A DNA stretch of 64,000 nucleotides from Anabaena sp. PCC 7108 (GTDB lineage Bacteria > Cyanobacteriota > Cyanobacteriia > Cyanobacteriales > Nostocaceae). Positions 29,001 to 37,559 of this stretch are shown piece after piece. The notes beneath the pieces were generated by a model. The model was not told the origin of the DNA and did no database searches. It saw only the letters and a list, made by a program, of their open reading frames with translations. Location of the stretch: contig NZ_KB235896.1 of NCBI RefSeq assembly GCF_000332135.1, positions 4,394,356-4,458,355 of the forward strand, read 5' to 3'. How positions within the stretch are numbered: the stretch's first letter is position 1; every line of letters begins with the position of its first letter. Position numbers and translations under genes: made by a program.

Positions 29001-29535
29001 CTTTGATTTGTACATGGAAATGTTAGAAGAAGCAATTCGAGAAATTAGAGGTCAAGAAATACCCAAAGTTGAAGATACTCAAGTTGACCTTAATCTCACC
29101 GCATTTATTCCTTCAACTTACATTACCGATCTTGATCAAAAAATGAGTGCTTATCGGGCTGTAGCCACTGTAAAATCAAAATATGAATTAAAATTAATTG
29201 CTGCTGAATGGACTGATAGATATGGTGCTATCCCAGTTCCAGCAAATCAATTATTGCGAGTAATGGAATTAAAACAATTAGCCAAAAATCTGGGATTTAG
29301 CCGCATTAAACCAGAGAATAAACAGCACATTGTTTTAGAAACTCCCATGGAAGAACCAGCTTGGAATTTGTTAGCAGAAAACTTAACTCCAACCATGAAA
29401 ACCCGGTTCGTTTATTCCCCTGGAAAAGTGACAGCAAGAGGTTTGGGAGTATTCAAAGCTGAACAACAATTGCAGACTTTAATCGAGACTTTTGGGAAAA
29501 TGCAAGGTGCGATTCCTGAAACTGCTTTGGTTTAA
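26080..29535 (+). CDS. mfd: Transcription-repair coupling factor
   Basis: A 1151-residue DNA translocase that removes stalled RNA polymerase and recruits UvrA. Order: UvrB-like module (about 30-340), RNA polymerase-interacting CarD-like domain (about 480-560, with [19 protein letters not shown]), RecG-like helicase core with Walker [16 protein letters not shown] (about 630) and DEEQ box [10 protein letters not shown] (about 730), the motif [12 protein letters not shown], and a C-terminal TRCF domain (about 990-1100). Length is full. Monocistronic. Confidence 0.97.
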   Translation: MAFYSIVRALARSPLTAELITKLNKKKELRLNGISRLPKGLVASALATHEDKDLFVVCATLEEAGRVFAQMEAMGWKNVHFYPTSEASPYEPFDPENELNWGQMQVLADLVSRGAKTPPSPKMAIIATVGALQPHLPPPAAFKSFCLTLKKGQEFDLDAFSKKITMLGYERVPLVETEGQWSRRGDIVDVFPVSSELPVRLDWFGDDIEQIREFDPSTQRSALDRINEITLTPTSFAPIILDALKDSEELNSDSEILEGSRRFLGLAFAKPASLLDYLPDNTLLAIDEPEQCYAHSDRWVENAQEQWELLTGNGENDQLPKIHRSFDECIAETGNFNKLYLSELAEENDGLNLASRPLPVTPHQFAKLAETIRQERDRNFSIWLLSAQPSRSVSLLQEHDCPAQFIPNPRDYQAIDKLQINHTPTALKYSGLAELEGFILPSFRLVIVTDREFYGQHSLANFGYVRKRRQVASKQVDPNKLRPGDFVVHRSHGIGKFVKLESLTINDETRDYLVVQYADGLLRVAADQVGSLSRFRVSGDKAPELHKMTGKAWDNTKNKVRKAIKKLAVDLLKLYAARSQQQGFSYPADMPWQEEMEDSFPYQPTTDQLKAVQDVKRDMESERPMDRLVCGDVGFGKTEVAIRAIFKAVTAGKQVALLAPTTILTQQHYHTIKERFAPYPVNVGLLNRFRSPEEKRNIQKRLATGELDIVVGTHQLLGKGVQFKDLGLLVIDEEQRFGVNQKEKIKSLKTQVDVLTLSATPIPRTLYMSLSGIREMSLITTPPPTRRPIQTHLAPLNPEIVRSAIRQELDRGGQVFYVVPRVEGIEETTANLREMVPGGRFAIAHGQMDESELESTMLTFGNNDADILVCTTIIESGLDIPRVNTILIEDAHRFGLSQLYQLRGRVGRAGIQAHAWLFYPKQRELSDAARQRLRAIQEFTQLGSGYQLAMRDMEIRGVGNLLGAEQSGQMDAIGFDLYMEMLEEAIREIRGQEIPKVEDTQVDLNLTAFIPSTYITDLDQKMSAYRAVATVKSKYELKLIAAEWTDRYGAIPVPANQLLRVMELKQLAKNLGFSRIKPENKQHIVLETPMEEPAWNLLAENLTPTMKTRFVYSPGKVTARGLGVFKAEQQLQTLIETFGKMQGAIPETALV

Positions 29536-29546
29536 TTTATCAGTAG

Positions 29547-29574
29547 GTTGGGTTAAGCAACAACGCAACCCAAC
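29547..29574 (+). terminator. Hairpin GTTGGGTT/AACCCAAC after mfd
   Basis: An 8-bp perfect stem with a 12-base loop lies 11 bases past the mfd stop. The same 'aggttgggtt' arm recurs at 35087, 39727 and 48263, so it is also part of a dispersed repeat. Confidence 0.5.
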
Positions 29575-29639
29575 AAAAGTATTAATCATGTTATTTTGTC
29601 TTGGGGTTAAATCCCCATTGCAAAACTTAATTACAAAAG

Positions 29640-29670
29640 AAGGGAACAGGGAACAGGGAACAGGGAACAA
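29640..29670. repeat. Heptamer STRR (gggaaca)
   Basis: Four head-to-tail copies of gggaaca in the mfd-ycf51 spacer. Confidence 0.85.
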
Positions 29671-29766
29671 ATAAAAAACTAAAGTTTAAGAGTTTAAAGT
29701 TCAGTCAAAAAAAAGGATGTTTTTACAAGGAGAGTGACACGAAAAAAACAGTTTCATTATTTCAAT

Positions 29767-29792
29767 CTCATGTTTTTAAACATGAGTTTTTT
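29767..29792 (+). terminator. Strong orphan Rho-independent terminator
   Basis: CTCATGTTT/AAACATGAG is a perfect 9-bp stem with a two-base loop followed directly by six T. It is 230 bases past mfd with no ORF in between, so it may end a small RNA transcribed from within 29580-29766. Confidence 0.75.
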
Positions 29793-29823
29793 CTGTTAAG
29801 AGTTGCTTCCTGTTCCCTCTGAA

Positions 29824-29913
29824 CAATTACCAATTACCAATTACCAATTACCAATTACCAATTACCAATTACCAATTACCAATTACCAATTACCAATTAC
29901 CAATTACCAATTA
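29824..29913. repeat. Long heptamer STRR (caattac, about 12 copies)
   Basis: Uninterrupted tandem copies of the 7-mer caattac over about 88 bases, 67 bases upstream of ycf51. The units are essentially identical. Confidence 0.93.
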
Positions 29914-29979
29914 TTTATTTCCTCCTGCGGTACTGTTGTAAAAAGTAGGTAAAATGTGTATGTCCGTAATTAAAACCTT

Positions 29980-30504
29980 ATGCCTAGTACAGCTGATTTT
30001 CTGCAATACACCCAATGGTCAGGTATTGCGACGATAGTATTTGCAGTCTTGACAATCCTGGCTTTCCTTCTTAAATTGGGCTTTCGCTTTCGACTGGTGG
30101 GAACAACAGGCTTTATGCTGGTACTAACAGCAGGTTTATTTTCACTTTCCCTTGTTCCTCTGACTCGCACAGTTATTCCGGGTGCTGTCAAGTACACGCT
30201 AGTTTATGACAACGGTTCTAACCAAACGGTAATTACAACCGCACCGGAAATTACTCCCACGCAATTAGAAGCAACTTTACGTCAAGCAGCTAGTAATCTC
30301 TATTCTCCTGGTCGCTTAGGTAGCGGCGGTAATAAGCAATTAACAGTTCGCGCCCGCACAATTATTCACCCAGAACCTGGGTTGTCTGTACCCCTGTACT
30401 TGGGTAAAGTAAACCGGACTTTAGCCAGTCGTGAAGACCCGGAAATGGCAGTAGAAGTTTATTTAGACAAGTTTGCCTCACTACCAAAACCTACAGATTC
30501 ATAG
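29980..30504 (+). CDS. ycf51: Ycf51 family protein
   Basis: A 174-residue protein conserved across cyanobacteria and some plastids. Two membrane helices (about 13-33 and 37-60) are followed by a soluble domain (about 70-170), with YTLVYDNGSNQTVITT near its start and LTVRARTIIHPEPGLSVPLY in its middle. Function is unknown. No operon partner; a long STRR lies just upstream. Confidence 0.88.
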   Translation: MPSTADFLQYTQWSGIATIVFAVLTILAFLLKLGFRFRLVGTTGFMLVLTAGLFSLSLVPLTRTVIPGAVKYTLVYDNGSNQTVITTAPEITPTQLEATLRQAASNLYSPGRLGSGGNKQLTVRARTIIHPEPGLSVPLYLGKVNRTLASREDPEMAVEVYLDKFASLPKPTDS

Positions 30505-30513
30505 GGAATAGGT

Positions 30514-30720
30514 GACAGGGGGCAGGGGGCAGGGGGCAGGTGACAGGTGACAGGTGACAGGGTGTAAGTAATTCTTAATTATCTCCCCCCATCTCCGCGT
30601 CCCCGCGTCTCCCCATCTCCGCGTCCCCGCGTCTCCCCATCTCCCCATCTCCGCGTCTCCCCATCTCCCCATCTCCGCGTCTCCCCATCTCCGCGTCCCC
30701 GCGTCCCAGTTTCTCCCCTG
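30514..30720. repeat. G-rich heptamers plus tandem 'tctccccatctccgcg' array
   Basis: First, 'gggggca' and 'ggtgaca' heptamers (30514-30565). Then, at about 30586-30712, a mosaic of 9-mer-like units (tctccccat, ctccgcgtc, cccgcgtct) repeats many times. No gene is seen in the 312-base spacer; frames through it encode only repeat peptide. Confidence 0.85.
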
Positions 30721-30816
30721 TTCCCCATTACACAATTTTTTGGTCATCTACAATACAATAGAGATTATTTAAAAATTTGATTAAGAAATATCAATAGTTT
30801 TGGCAAAATAGAGATC

Positions 30817-31977
30817 ATGCCTAATCAACATCCTACTGAAACTTTGTCTACTCAAACAAAAGAATGTAGAGACCTGCCATGGAACGTCTCTACTGTTGCC
30901 CCTGGAAAAGTAATTCGCGGTGCAGGTGTGTTATCAACCGTTGCGGGTGAAGTTGCTAATTTGGGAACTCGTCCATTCATTGTCTCAGGAAATCAGACTC
31001 TCAGTCTTAGTCAAGAGAGTTTACAACCTCTTTTCCAATCTCCAGAATTACATCCTGTGTTGGTTTCCTATGGTGCTGATTGTTGTGAAGCTAGTCTCAA
31101 AGCTTTACGCAAAGCCGCTAAAGAACATAATGCTGATCTGATTATCGGTATTGGCGGTGGTAAAGCCCTAGATACTGCTAAATTAGTCGCCCACCAATTA
31201 ACATTACCAGTGGTCACAATTCCTACGTCTGGGGCTACCTGTGCGGCTTGGACTGCCCTTTCTAATGTCTATTCAGAAACGGGAGCGTTTTTATATGATG
31301 TGGCTTTATCTTACTGTCCTAATTTGCTGATTTTGGATTATGATTTGGTTCAGACTGCACCCCCAAGAACATTAATAGCAGGAATTGGGGATGCGATCGC
31401 TAAATGGTATGAAGCCTCAGTGAGTAGTGGACATTTACAACAAACTCTCATTATTGCCGCAGTCCAACAAGCGCGAGTTTTACGAGATATTTTATTCCAA
31501 AAATCCGCTGCTGCATTACAGTCTCCCGGTAGCGAAATTTGGCAAGAAGTTGTAGACGCAACTGTACTCCTAGCTGGGGTCATTGGGGGACTCGGTGGGG
31601 CGCAATGTCGTACAGTTGCTGCCCATGCAGTTCATAATGGCTTAACCCATATTTCTGGGCATGGTAGCATTCACGGGGAAAAGGTCGCTTATGGTATCCT
31701 GGTACAACTGCGGTTAGAAGAAATGATCCAGGGAAATCAACTAGCAGCGTCAGCAAGACAGCAATTGTTGAAATTCTATGCAGAGATTGGACTACCCCAA
31801 AAATTAGCAGATTTGGGATTAGGTAATATCACTCTGGGTGAGTTACAAACAGCAGCAGAAATTAGTTTAGAACCTAATTCTGATATCCACCGTTTACCGT
31901 TTAACGTAGCGTTGGAACAATTGATGGCCGCAATGGTTTCTACCACTGCACCAAATCAATTAAAAATTAAAAATTAA
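30817..31977 (+). CDS. Iron-containing alcohol/glycerol dehydrogenase family protein
   Basis: A 386-residue group III dehydrogenase similar to glycerol dehydrogenase. The NAD-binding half has LIIGIGGGKALDTAKLVAH and the segment TIPTSGATCAAWTALSNVYS. The metal ligands fit GIGDAIAKWYEA (Asp), AAHAVHNGLTHI and GHGSIHGEKVAYG (His residues). The N-terminal ~25 residues are poorly conserved in character. Substrate uncertain (polyol or aldehyde). Starts 40 bases after an AT-rich promoter region. Confidence 0.86.
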   Translation: MPNQHPTETLSTQTKECRDLPWNVSTVAPGKVIRGAGVLSTVAGEVANLGTRPFIVSGNQTLSLSQESLQPLFQSPELHPVLVSYGADCCEASLKALRKAAKEHNADLIIGIGGGKALDTAKLVAHQLTLPVVTIPTSGATCAAWTALSNVYSETGAFLYDVALSYCPNLLILDYDLVQTAPPRTLIAGIGDAIAKWYEASVSSGHLQQTLIIAAVQQARVLRDILFQKSAAALQSPGSEIWQEVVDATVLLAGVIGGLGGAQCRTVAAHAVHNGLTHISGHGSIHGEKVAYGILVQLRLEEMIQGNQLAASARQQLLKFYAEIGLPQKLADLGLGNITLGELQTAAEISLEPNSDIHRLPFNVALEQLMAAMVSTTAPNQLKIKN

Positions 31978-32112
31978 AAATTAAAAATGGGTAATGGGTG
32001 ATTGGTGATTGGGGAAAAGGTGATTGGGGAAAAGGTGATTGGGAAAAAAGCAAAAACATTCTCCCCTGCGCCCCTGCCCCCTGCCCCCTGCCCCCTACCT
32101 GTTCCCTGTTCC
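31966..32112. repeat. Cluster of four heptamer STRR types
   Basis: In order: 'aaaaatt' copies overlapping the stop of the preceding gene, 'attggtg' copies, a 16-bp 'ggggaaaaggtgattg' doublet, then 'ctgcccc' and 'ctgttcc' copies. Different heptamers sit head to tail in one spacer. Confidence 0.85.
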
Positions 32113-32130
32113 CTATTTTGAGGTGAAAGA

Positions 32131-33336
32131 ATGAGTTTGAGTTGGATTTCTCCCGCAGAACGGATACAAAAATTGCCGCCTTATGTGTTTGCCCGTTTGG
32201 ACGAATTAAAGGCTAAGGCTAGAGAACAGGGGTTAGATTTAATTGATTTGGGTATGGGCAACCCTGATGGTCCCACTCCTCAACCAGTCATAGACGCAGC
32301 CATAGCAGCTATGCAAAATCCTGCTAATCACGGTTATCCTCCATTTGAAGGAACTGCTAGTTTTCGCAAAGCTATTACCCAATGGTATCATCGCCGTTAT
32401 GGTGTGACTCTTGATCCTGATAGTGAGGCTTTACCTTTACTTGGTTCTAAAGAAGGTTTGGGGCATTTAGCGATCGCCTATATTAATCCTGGTGATACTG
32501 TATTAGTGCCTTCACCTTCTTACCCTGTGCATTTCCGTGGTCCGATTATTGCTGGGGGAGTTATCCACAATTTAATTCTTAAAGAAGAAAATAACTGGTT
32601 AATTGATTTAGCTGCGATTCCTGAAGAAGTGGCTAGAAAAGCGAAAATCCTCTATTTCAATTATCCCAGTAATCCTACCGCAGCTACCGCCCCCCGCGAA
32701 TTTTTTGAAGAAATTGTTGCTTTTGCGCGGAAGTATGAAATCCTTTTAGTTCATGATTTATGTTATGCAGAATTAGCTTTTGATGGTTATCAACCTACTA
32801 GTTTATTAGAAATTCCTGGTGCTAAGGAGATTGGTGTGGAGTTTCACACTCTCTCTAAAACCTATAATATGGCAGGTTGGCGCGTTGGTTTTGTTGTGGG
32901 AAATCGTCACGTTATCCAAGGTTTACGGACACTGAAAACCAATTTAGATTATGGCATTTTTTCGGCTTTGCAAACAGCAGCAGAAACTGCTTTACAACTT
33001 CCTGATTCTTATTTACATGAAGTTCAACAACGTTATCGCACCCGTCGAGATTTTTTAATTGATGGTTTGGGTAAGTTGGGGTGGAATATTCCTAAAACGG
33101 AAGCGACTATGTATTTGTGGATAAAATGTCCAGTGGGAATGAATTCTACAGATTTTGCTTTGAATGTTTTACAACAAACTGGGGTAGTTTTGACTCCTGG
33201 TAATGCCTTTGGTGTTGGTGGTGAAGGCTATGTAAGAATTAGTTTAATTGCAGATTGCGATCGCTTGGGTGAAGCTTTACAAAGATTCAAGGAAGCGGGT
33301 ATTTGCTATCAATCAGAAGTTTCTGTTTCTGCGTGA
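32131..33336 (+). CDS. Class I/II PLP-dependent aminotransferase
   Basis: A 401-residue fold-type I aminotransferase of the aspartate aminotransferase superfamily, near the LL-diaminopimelate/alanine branch. Motifs: IDLGMGNPDGPTP near the start, LGSKEGLGHLA, FNYPSNPTAA, the PLP Asp in HDLCYAEL and the PLP lysine in SKTYNMAGWRVGF (about residue 243). The C-terminus keeps YVRISLIA with the substrate Arg. The exact substrate (aspartate, alanine or a diaminopimelate precursor) is not settled. A GAGG site precedes the ATG. Confidence 0.9.
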   Translation: MSLSWISPAERIQKLPPYVFARLDELKAKAREQGLDLIDLGMGNPDGPTPQPVIDAAIAAMQNPANHGYPPFEGTASFRKAITQWYHRRYGVTLDPDSEALPLLGSKEGLGHLAIAYINPGDTVLVPSPSYPVHFRGPIIAGGVIHNLILKEENNWLIDLAAIPEEVARKAKILYFNYPSNPTAATAPREFFEEIVAFARKYEILLVHDLCYAELAFDGYQPTSLLEIPGAKEIGVEFHTLSKTYNMAGWRVGFVVGNRHVIQGLRTLKTNLDYGIFSALQTAAETALQLPDSYLHEVQQRYRTRRDFLIDGLGKLGWNIPKTEATMYLWIKCPVGMNSTDFALNVLQQTGVVLTPGNAFGVGGEGYVRISLIADCDRLGEALQRFKEAGICYQSEVSVSA

Positions 33337-33578
33337 TGATTTTTGAATCAAAGTCTAGTGACAGCATAGGGTATTTATCCCCTGTTGGCGATTATTTCAG
33401 TTTGACTGCTCATTGAATGTAAAGAAATATTACGGATTTTGGTAATTGATATCTGTATTTACGTATTAAACCGTAAGTAAGAATGCTGGTTACTGTTGGT
33501 TTAATTGTTGCTAACAATTCTGACCTTCAACTATGTGACGGGTCAATTTACCCTAAAAATCAAAATATGCAAGTAAAA

Positions 33579-34652
33579 ATGAAATTTCAACCAATCTCTC
33601 ACAGTTGGGTAGCAGTAAATCCCCAGCCTCAAGGGGTAGTTCAATTTATTGGAGGTGCTTTTTTTGGGACTTTTATACCGATGATATTTTATCGGTCTTT
33701 GCTTCAGTCTTTATTTGAACAGGGCTATACAATAGTTATTTATCCATTTAATTTTACTTTTAATCATTATGTAGAAGCTGGTTTTTTAATTAAAGAACAA
33801 TATGCTGTCATTCCCGAACTGGTGAGAATAGCCACAAAAAATCTGTATGAATACGAAAACTATTTAGAAAACACGAATTATTATTGGTTAGGTCATAGTA
33901 TTGGCTGTAAATATATTTCCCTGTTAGAAGGATTTTCAGCCTTACCACAAAATGCCGAAGCAAGAGATAAATTTATCCGTGATTTAATTACTAAAAATCA
34001 AGAAACTCGGAATTTTACGGCTGACAGTGTGATTGCTGACATAGAATTATTGATTGCTGAACTTAAACGTGAATATATTCAGGGAAAAAATCTAATTGAA
34101 TATTACATCAGCCAAGCTCTTCAATATCAATCTCAAACTATTAAACTGAAACCTGAAGATGTGACAATTGACAAAATATTTATTAAAGGACAAGCTTCGG
34201 TTCTTTTAGCTCCGGTTAATAGTGGTACTGATAGTGCGATTCCTAAGCCATTAGCAGGAATAGTTGATAAAATTGGTTTAGGAGTAAAGCCTATTCCATC
34301 TCTCACATTTGAGATCATAAAAAAAGCTAATTTATTTAATTTATTAGGTTTAATTGCCTTTGATCAAGATACCAAATTAGCTTTTTCTACAGTTAAATGG
34401 TTTGATCATAACTATGGTGACAAAAATGGTGATAATCATCATCCAGATTATCAAGATTTTCGTTTTACCCGCAATGGTGGACACCTAAGACCCCTTAGTT
34501 TGCGTATTGGTAATATAGTGTTTAATTTTCCTGATAGTGTCCAGGTAAGTTTAATTGAACCAGTCGCAAGTCGGATTGAAGATTTTGAAATTTATGTCAC
34601 TAAGTTATTTAAGAATCTTGATCAAAAGCGCCGAGAGCAAGATAAAAGTTAA
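33579..34652 (+). CDS. DUF1350 alpha/beta-hydrolase-like protein
   Basis: A 357-residue protein of the DUF1350 family found in cyanobacteria and chloroplasts. The nucleophile region reads YYWLGHSIGCKYISLLEG, a Gly-His-Ser-Ile-Gly elbow as in lipases/esterases, and the N-terminus has VVQFIGGAFFGTFIP, a likely oxyanion strand. Compared with relatives it carries a middle insertion (about 120-200) with many Glu/Lys. Several in-frame starts exist from 33483; I chose the ATG at 33579 because MKFQPISHSW aligns with the family start. Substrate unknown. Confidence 0.78.
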   Translation: MKFQPISHSWVAVNPQPQGVVQFIGGAFFGTFIPMIFYRSLLQSLFEQGYTIVIYPFNFTFNHYVEAGFLIKEQYAVIPELVRIATKNLYEYENYLENTNYYWLGHSIGCKYISLLEGFSALPQNAEARDKFIRDLITKNQETRNFTADSVIADIELLIAELKREYIQGKNLIEYYISQALQYQSQTIKLKPEDVTIDKIFIKGQASVLLAPVNSGTDSAIPKPLAGIVDKIGLGVKPIPSLTFEIIKKANLFNLLGLIAFDQDTKLAFSTVKWFDHNYGDKNGDNHHPDYQDFRFTRNGGHLRPLSLRIGNIVFNFPDSVQVSLIEPVASRIEDFEIYVTKLFKNLDQKRREQDKS

Positions 34653-34802
34653 TTCAGAGGGAACAGGGGGAACTAAGCTTTAAACTCAGAACTAAAGTTT
34701 TAATAAATAGGACACTTTCTGTTCCTTGTTCCATTTTTTTGTAAATTCAATTGCTAATTTTGCCCTCATCAAAACTGATCCCAAAAGTAAATTCCTAGCT
34801 AT

Positions 34803-34843
34803 AAAAAGTAGAGATGTTGTATTGTATAACGTTTCTACTTTTT
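34803..34843 (+). terminator. Rho-independent-like terminator
   Basis: AAAAAGTAGA/TCTACTTTTT is a perfect 10-bp stem ending in a T tract, 150 bases past the DUF1350 stop. It would act in both directions because of the A run on the left arm. Confidence 0.65.
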
Positions 34844-35086
34844 AGTATTTAAGCCTGATTTATTAAAAAAACCAAAATTATTTAATAACCTTTATTTATT
34901 AAATTATTTTTTAATATAGATGTATGCAAATTATTCATATTTACTAATCCAAATTAGTGAATCAATTTGCGTAAACGACAAAATATATCGTGAATAACTA
35001 TTTAGAGAACAATGCTCAAATTAATTTGGGTAAGTATCTACTAACAAGACTGAATCCAATTCAATACTGTTTGGTTAAGAATTTTT

Positions 35087-35204
35087 GTAGGTTGGGTTGA
35101 ACAAAGTGAAACCCAACAAATGCCTCTAAATGTTGGGTTATGCCTTCGGCACACTACGTGTTCACGAAGTGTCCTGTAGGGATACGTTCCTTAACCCAAC
35201 CTAC
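35087..35204. mobile_element. MITE-like element with TIR GTAGGTTGGGTT
   Basis: A 118-bp non-coding element with perfect 12-bp terminal inverted repeats (GTAGGTTGGGTT ... AACCCAACCTAC). It contains an internal AACCCAAC/GTTGGGTT pair and 'cttcggcacactacgtgttcacgaagtg' palindromic strings. Partial arms occur at 29545, 39727 and 48263. The rest of the spacer 34653-35269 has only the terminator at 34803. Confidence 0.65.
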
Positions 35205-35269
35205 ATTATTTAATTTTTTGAGCTTAACCGACAAGTATTGGAATCCAATTAATGTAAACAGGAAAAAAA

Positions 35270-36085
35270 ATGCTGAAAAAGTTTATTGGTTTCTTTGCTA
35301 CTATTCTCAGCTTCGTCATGTTGTTTGGTGGTGTAAATGTTGCCTTAGCAGATACAACTCCTATTCCTAGCGCTACACCTGATGCTATATCTGCTCCACC
35401 CTCTAATGCTACTAAAACAACATTAGGGATTACCACTATTTACAGCACCCCAGAACAACAAAAAAAAGGAGTTACAGTTTATGAAGAGACACTTAAATAT
35501 GGCATAGCTGTTCCTTTCCAATTACCCCCAGGATTCCGAATTCCTGCTAATAAAAAAGTATTTGATACGCTAGTAGTCCCAAAACTTGTAGATGTTCTTG
35601 GTGATGGTTCAGTTACTAAAGCTGCATTTGATTTCCAAGCAGCAGCAGCAGCAACAAGTGGTAATCAATTGTTTAATATTGATGCTCCTCTAGGACAAAA
35701 ACTATATAGTGTTGTCGCTGGAAAACCTTCTCAACAATGTCCTCTGCAAATTGAAGATACCCAAATTTCTTTCTTTACAGATGTAAATAAAGCATCTGCA
35801 CAAGCTAAGACTCTTGATACCCAAGGTTATTTTATCTATGTTTCTCCTGTGAGACAATTACGCAGGAAAGTCCTTGATGCTCTTTACGACCAATACAAAG
35901 ATGGTAATAAAAATGAAACTTGCTTCTTAGTTAATGGTGCTACTGAGAAGATTACTGTGAATTTCCAAGACATATTCACTCTTCTACCTCCTAATTTACA
36001 ACAGCCAGCACGGGAAACTCCTTTTATTTTCTACCCCAAATTTGGTAAAAACTTGTATATCTTGAATGCGAGACAGTCAGCTTAG
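35270..36085 (+). CDS. Secreted protein of unknown function
   Basis: A 271-residue protein with a signal peptide (residues 1-27, ending in ALA-DTT), a Pro/Ser-rich linker and a globular part with a repeated 'PVP.KLVDVLGDG' type look, but no domain that I recognise. Two cysteines (in SQQCPLQ and NETCFLV) could pair. It is followed by a good terminator and so is its own unit. Probably periplasmic or outer-envelope. Confidence 0.72.
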   Translation: MLKKFIGFFATILSFVMLFGGVNVALADTTPIPSATPDAISAPPSNATKTTLGITTIYSTPEQQKKGVTVYEETLKYGIAVPFQLPPGFRIPANKKVFDTLVVPKLVDVLGDGSVTKAAFDFQAAAAATSGNQLFNIDAPLGQKLYSVVAGKPSQQCPLQIEDTQISFFTDVNKASAQAKTLDTQGYFIYVSPVRQLRRKVLDALYDQYKDGNKNETCFLVNGATEKITVNFQDIFTLLPPNLQQPARETPFIFYPKFGKNLYILNARQSA

Positions 36086-36124
36086 TATTGTCATTTAGCT
36101 AAGTCTGTCAAACTTAATTAATCA

Positions 36125-36167
36125 GGGGTGTCATGGAAATTGCTAAAATTTCATGACCCTCTTTTTT
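36125..36167 (+). terminator. Terminator after the secreted protein
   Basis: The imperfect long hairpin GGGTGTCATGGAAATT against AATTTCATGACCCT is followed by a T6 tract, 40 bases past the stop. Confidence 0.8.
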
Positions 36168-36248
36168 AATGCTTTGGGTTATTGTGATTATTTATGGAAG
36201 AAAACCCCAGAAAATCCTTGATCATCTTGGGTTAAGAGTCGCTCAACT

Positions 36249-37559
36249 CTATTCTCTGTTAGCTGTTTCCGGTTTCCTATGATATTGATACATAACCCCG
36301 CATAATGCAGCAACAAAAACCCAAGAGAGAGTATTTAACCGAATATCAAAAGTGGTGACATCAACGGTATTAAATAATATCCAACCGATAAAGGTGATCA
36401 GATAACTGAAGAAAATTAATCTATTTTCTGATTCTATAGATTTTGATTTCCATAAAAGTTGACTAGCGGTGATTATTATCCAAGCGAGTAAACCACAAAA
36501 TAGCAAAGTAGTAATTAATCCAGTTTCGGCAGACAGCATTAAAAATAAGTTGTGAGGATGATTGACATCAATTTGCATCTGGGCTTTATAGAGTCCGCTA
36601 AAACTACGTAAACCTGAACCAGTTAAAGGATGTTGTTGAGTTAAATTAAGAGCAAATTCCCATTGGGTTTTTCGCATTAACGCTACTGGTCTATCAGGAT
36701 ACATATCATCATTTAACCGCGCCCAAATCCCGTAGGGAAGGAAGTTACGGAAAAATTGAGCAATCGGTGCAGGTGCAAAAGCTGCTAATAAAAAACTACT
36801 AGCAATACTGACAACAGCCGCAACAATTAACCGCCAACCTTGATATAAAGCATAGGCTAAACAAGCACTAATAGCGATGACCCAACCATTACGAGAATTA
36901 GTTAAAATCAAGGCGATGAAATTGGCTAAGACTGTAATTGTTAAGCAGATAATCAGACGATTTTTTTGCTTAAGTTTGTGATAGTTTTCTAGCCATAAAC
37001 CTAAACCTAAAATAAAAATAGTTACTAAATATGCGGCTAAAGTATTAGCGTGCATGAAATTAGCAGCCATGCGTCCTGGTGGTAATCCTCCTGGTGCAAC
37101 TGTCCAATCTAAAACAATCCATAAAAACTGAATTTGCAAATTCAAACCGAAAAATAATTGCCCAAAGCCTATTATTAAAACCGGGACAGAACCAACTACC
37201 ATGATCCAAGATATTTGTCGTAATTGGGCAGGTGTTTGGATAATGGGAGTGAGTCCAGTAAAAAACAAAAAGAAGGGTACTAAATTGAATAAACCCAAAA
37301 AAGCATCTAGTTTGTGATCGGCAAATCCGGTGGTAATGAGTAGTAATATACTCAAAAAAGCAAATCCCTTGTGAATTGGGCGATTGCTAATAATATGGTA
37401 TTGTTTGCGCCAAGTTAGCAATGATGCCACAACTATAGAAATACCACCCAAAAATGGACTAATTGGGAAAGAGAGTAGTCCAAATTGGAGAAAATTCCAA
37501 GGGATTTGTAAACGGGGATTTGGATGATAAAAAGCCTTGTTCAAGCTGGCTCCCAACAT
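36249..37559 (-). CDS. O-antigen ligase/polymerase-like membrane protein
   Basis: A 436-residue protein with about eleven membrane helices and one large extracytoplasmic loop (about 270-330). That loop carries the Wzy_C/WaaL-type segment QQHPLTGSGLRSFSGLYKAQ then HPHNLFLMLSAETG, including the conserved H-x-H-N. This is the signature of O-antigen ligases and polysaccharide polymerases acting on lipid-linked sugars. No glycosyltransferases are adjacent, so the polymer involved is unknown. Its start overlaps the end of the upstream YaaW-like gene by 19 bases. Confidence 0.86.
   Translation of the reverse strand: MLGASLNKAFYHPNPRLQIPWNFLQFGLLSFPISPFLGGISIVVASLLTWRKQYHIISNRPIHKGFAFLSILLLITTGFADHKLDAFLGLFNLVPFFLFFTGLTPIIQTPAQLRQISWIMVVGSVPVLIIGFGQLFFGLNLQIQFLWIVLDWTVAPGGLPPGRMAANFMHANTLAAYLVTIFILGLGLWLENYHKLKQKNRLIICLTITVLANFIALILTNSRNGWVIAISACLAYALYQGWRLIVAAVVSIASSFLLAAFAPAPIAQFFRNFLPYGIWARLNDDMYPDRPVALMRKTQWEFALNLTQQHPLTGSGLRSFSGLYKAQMQIDVNHPHNLFLMLSAETGLITTLLFCGLLAWIIITASQLLWKSKSIESENRLIFFSYLITFIGWILFNTVDVTTFDIRLNTLSWVFVAALCGVMYQYHRKPETANRE

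Noticed and set aside
29824-29913. Possible CRISPR array
   Set aside because: The period is 7 bases with no spacers, and no cas genes are present; it is a heptamer STRR. The same applies to 50483-50577.
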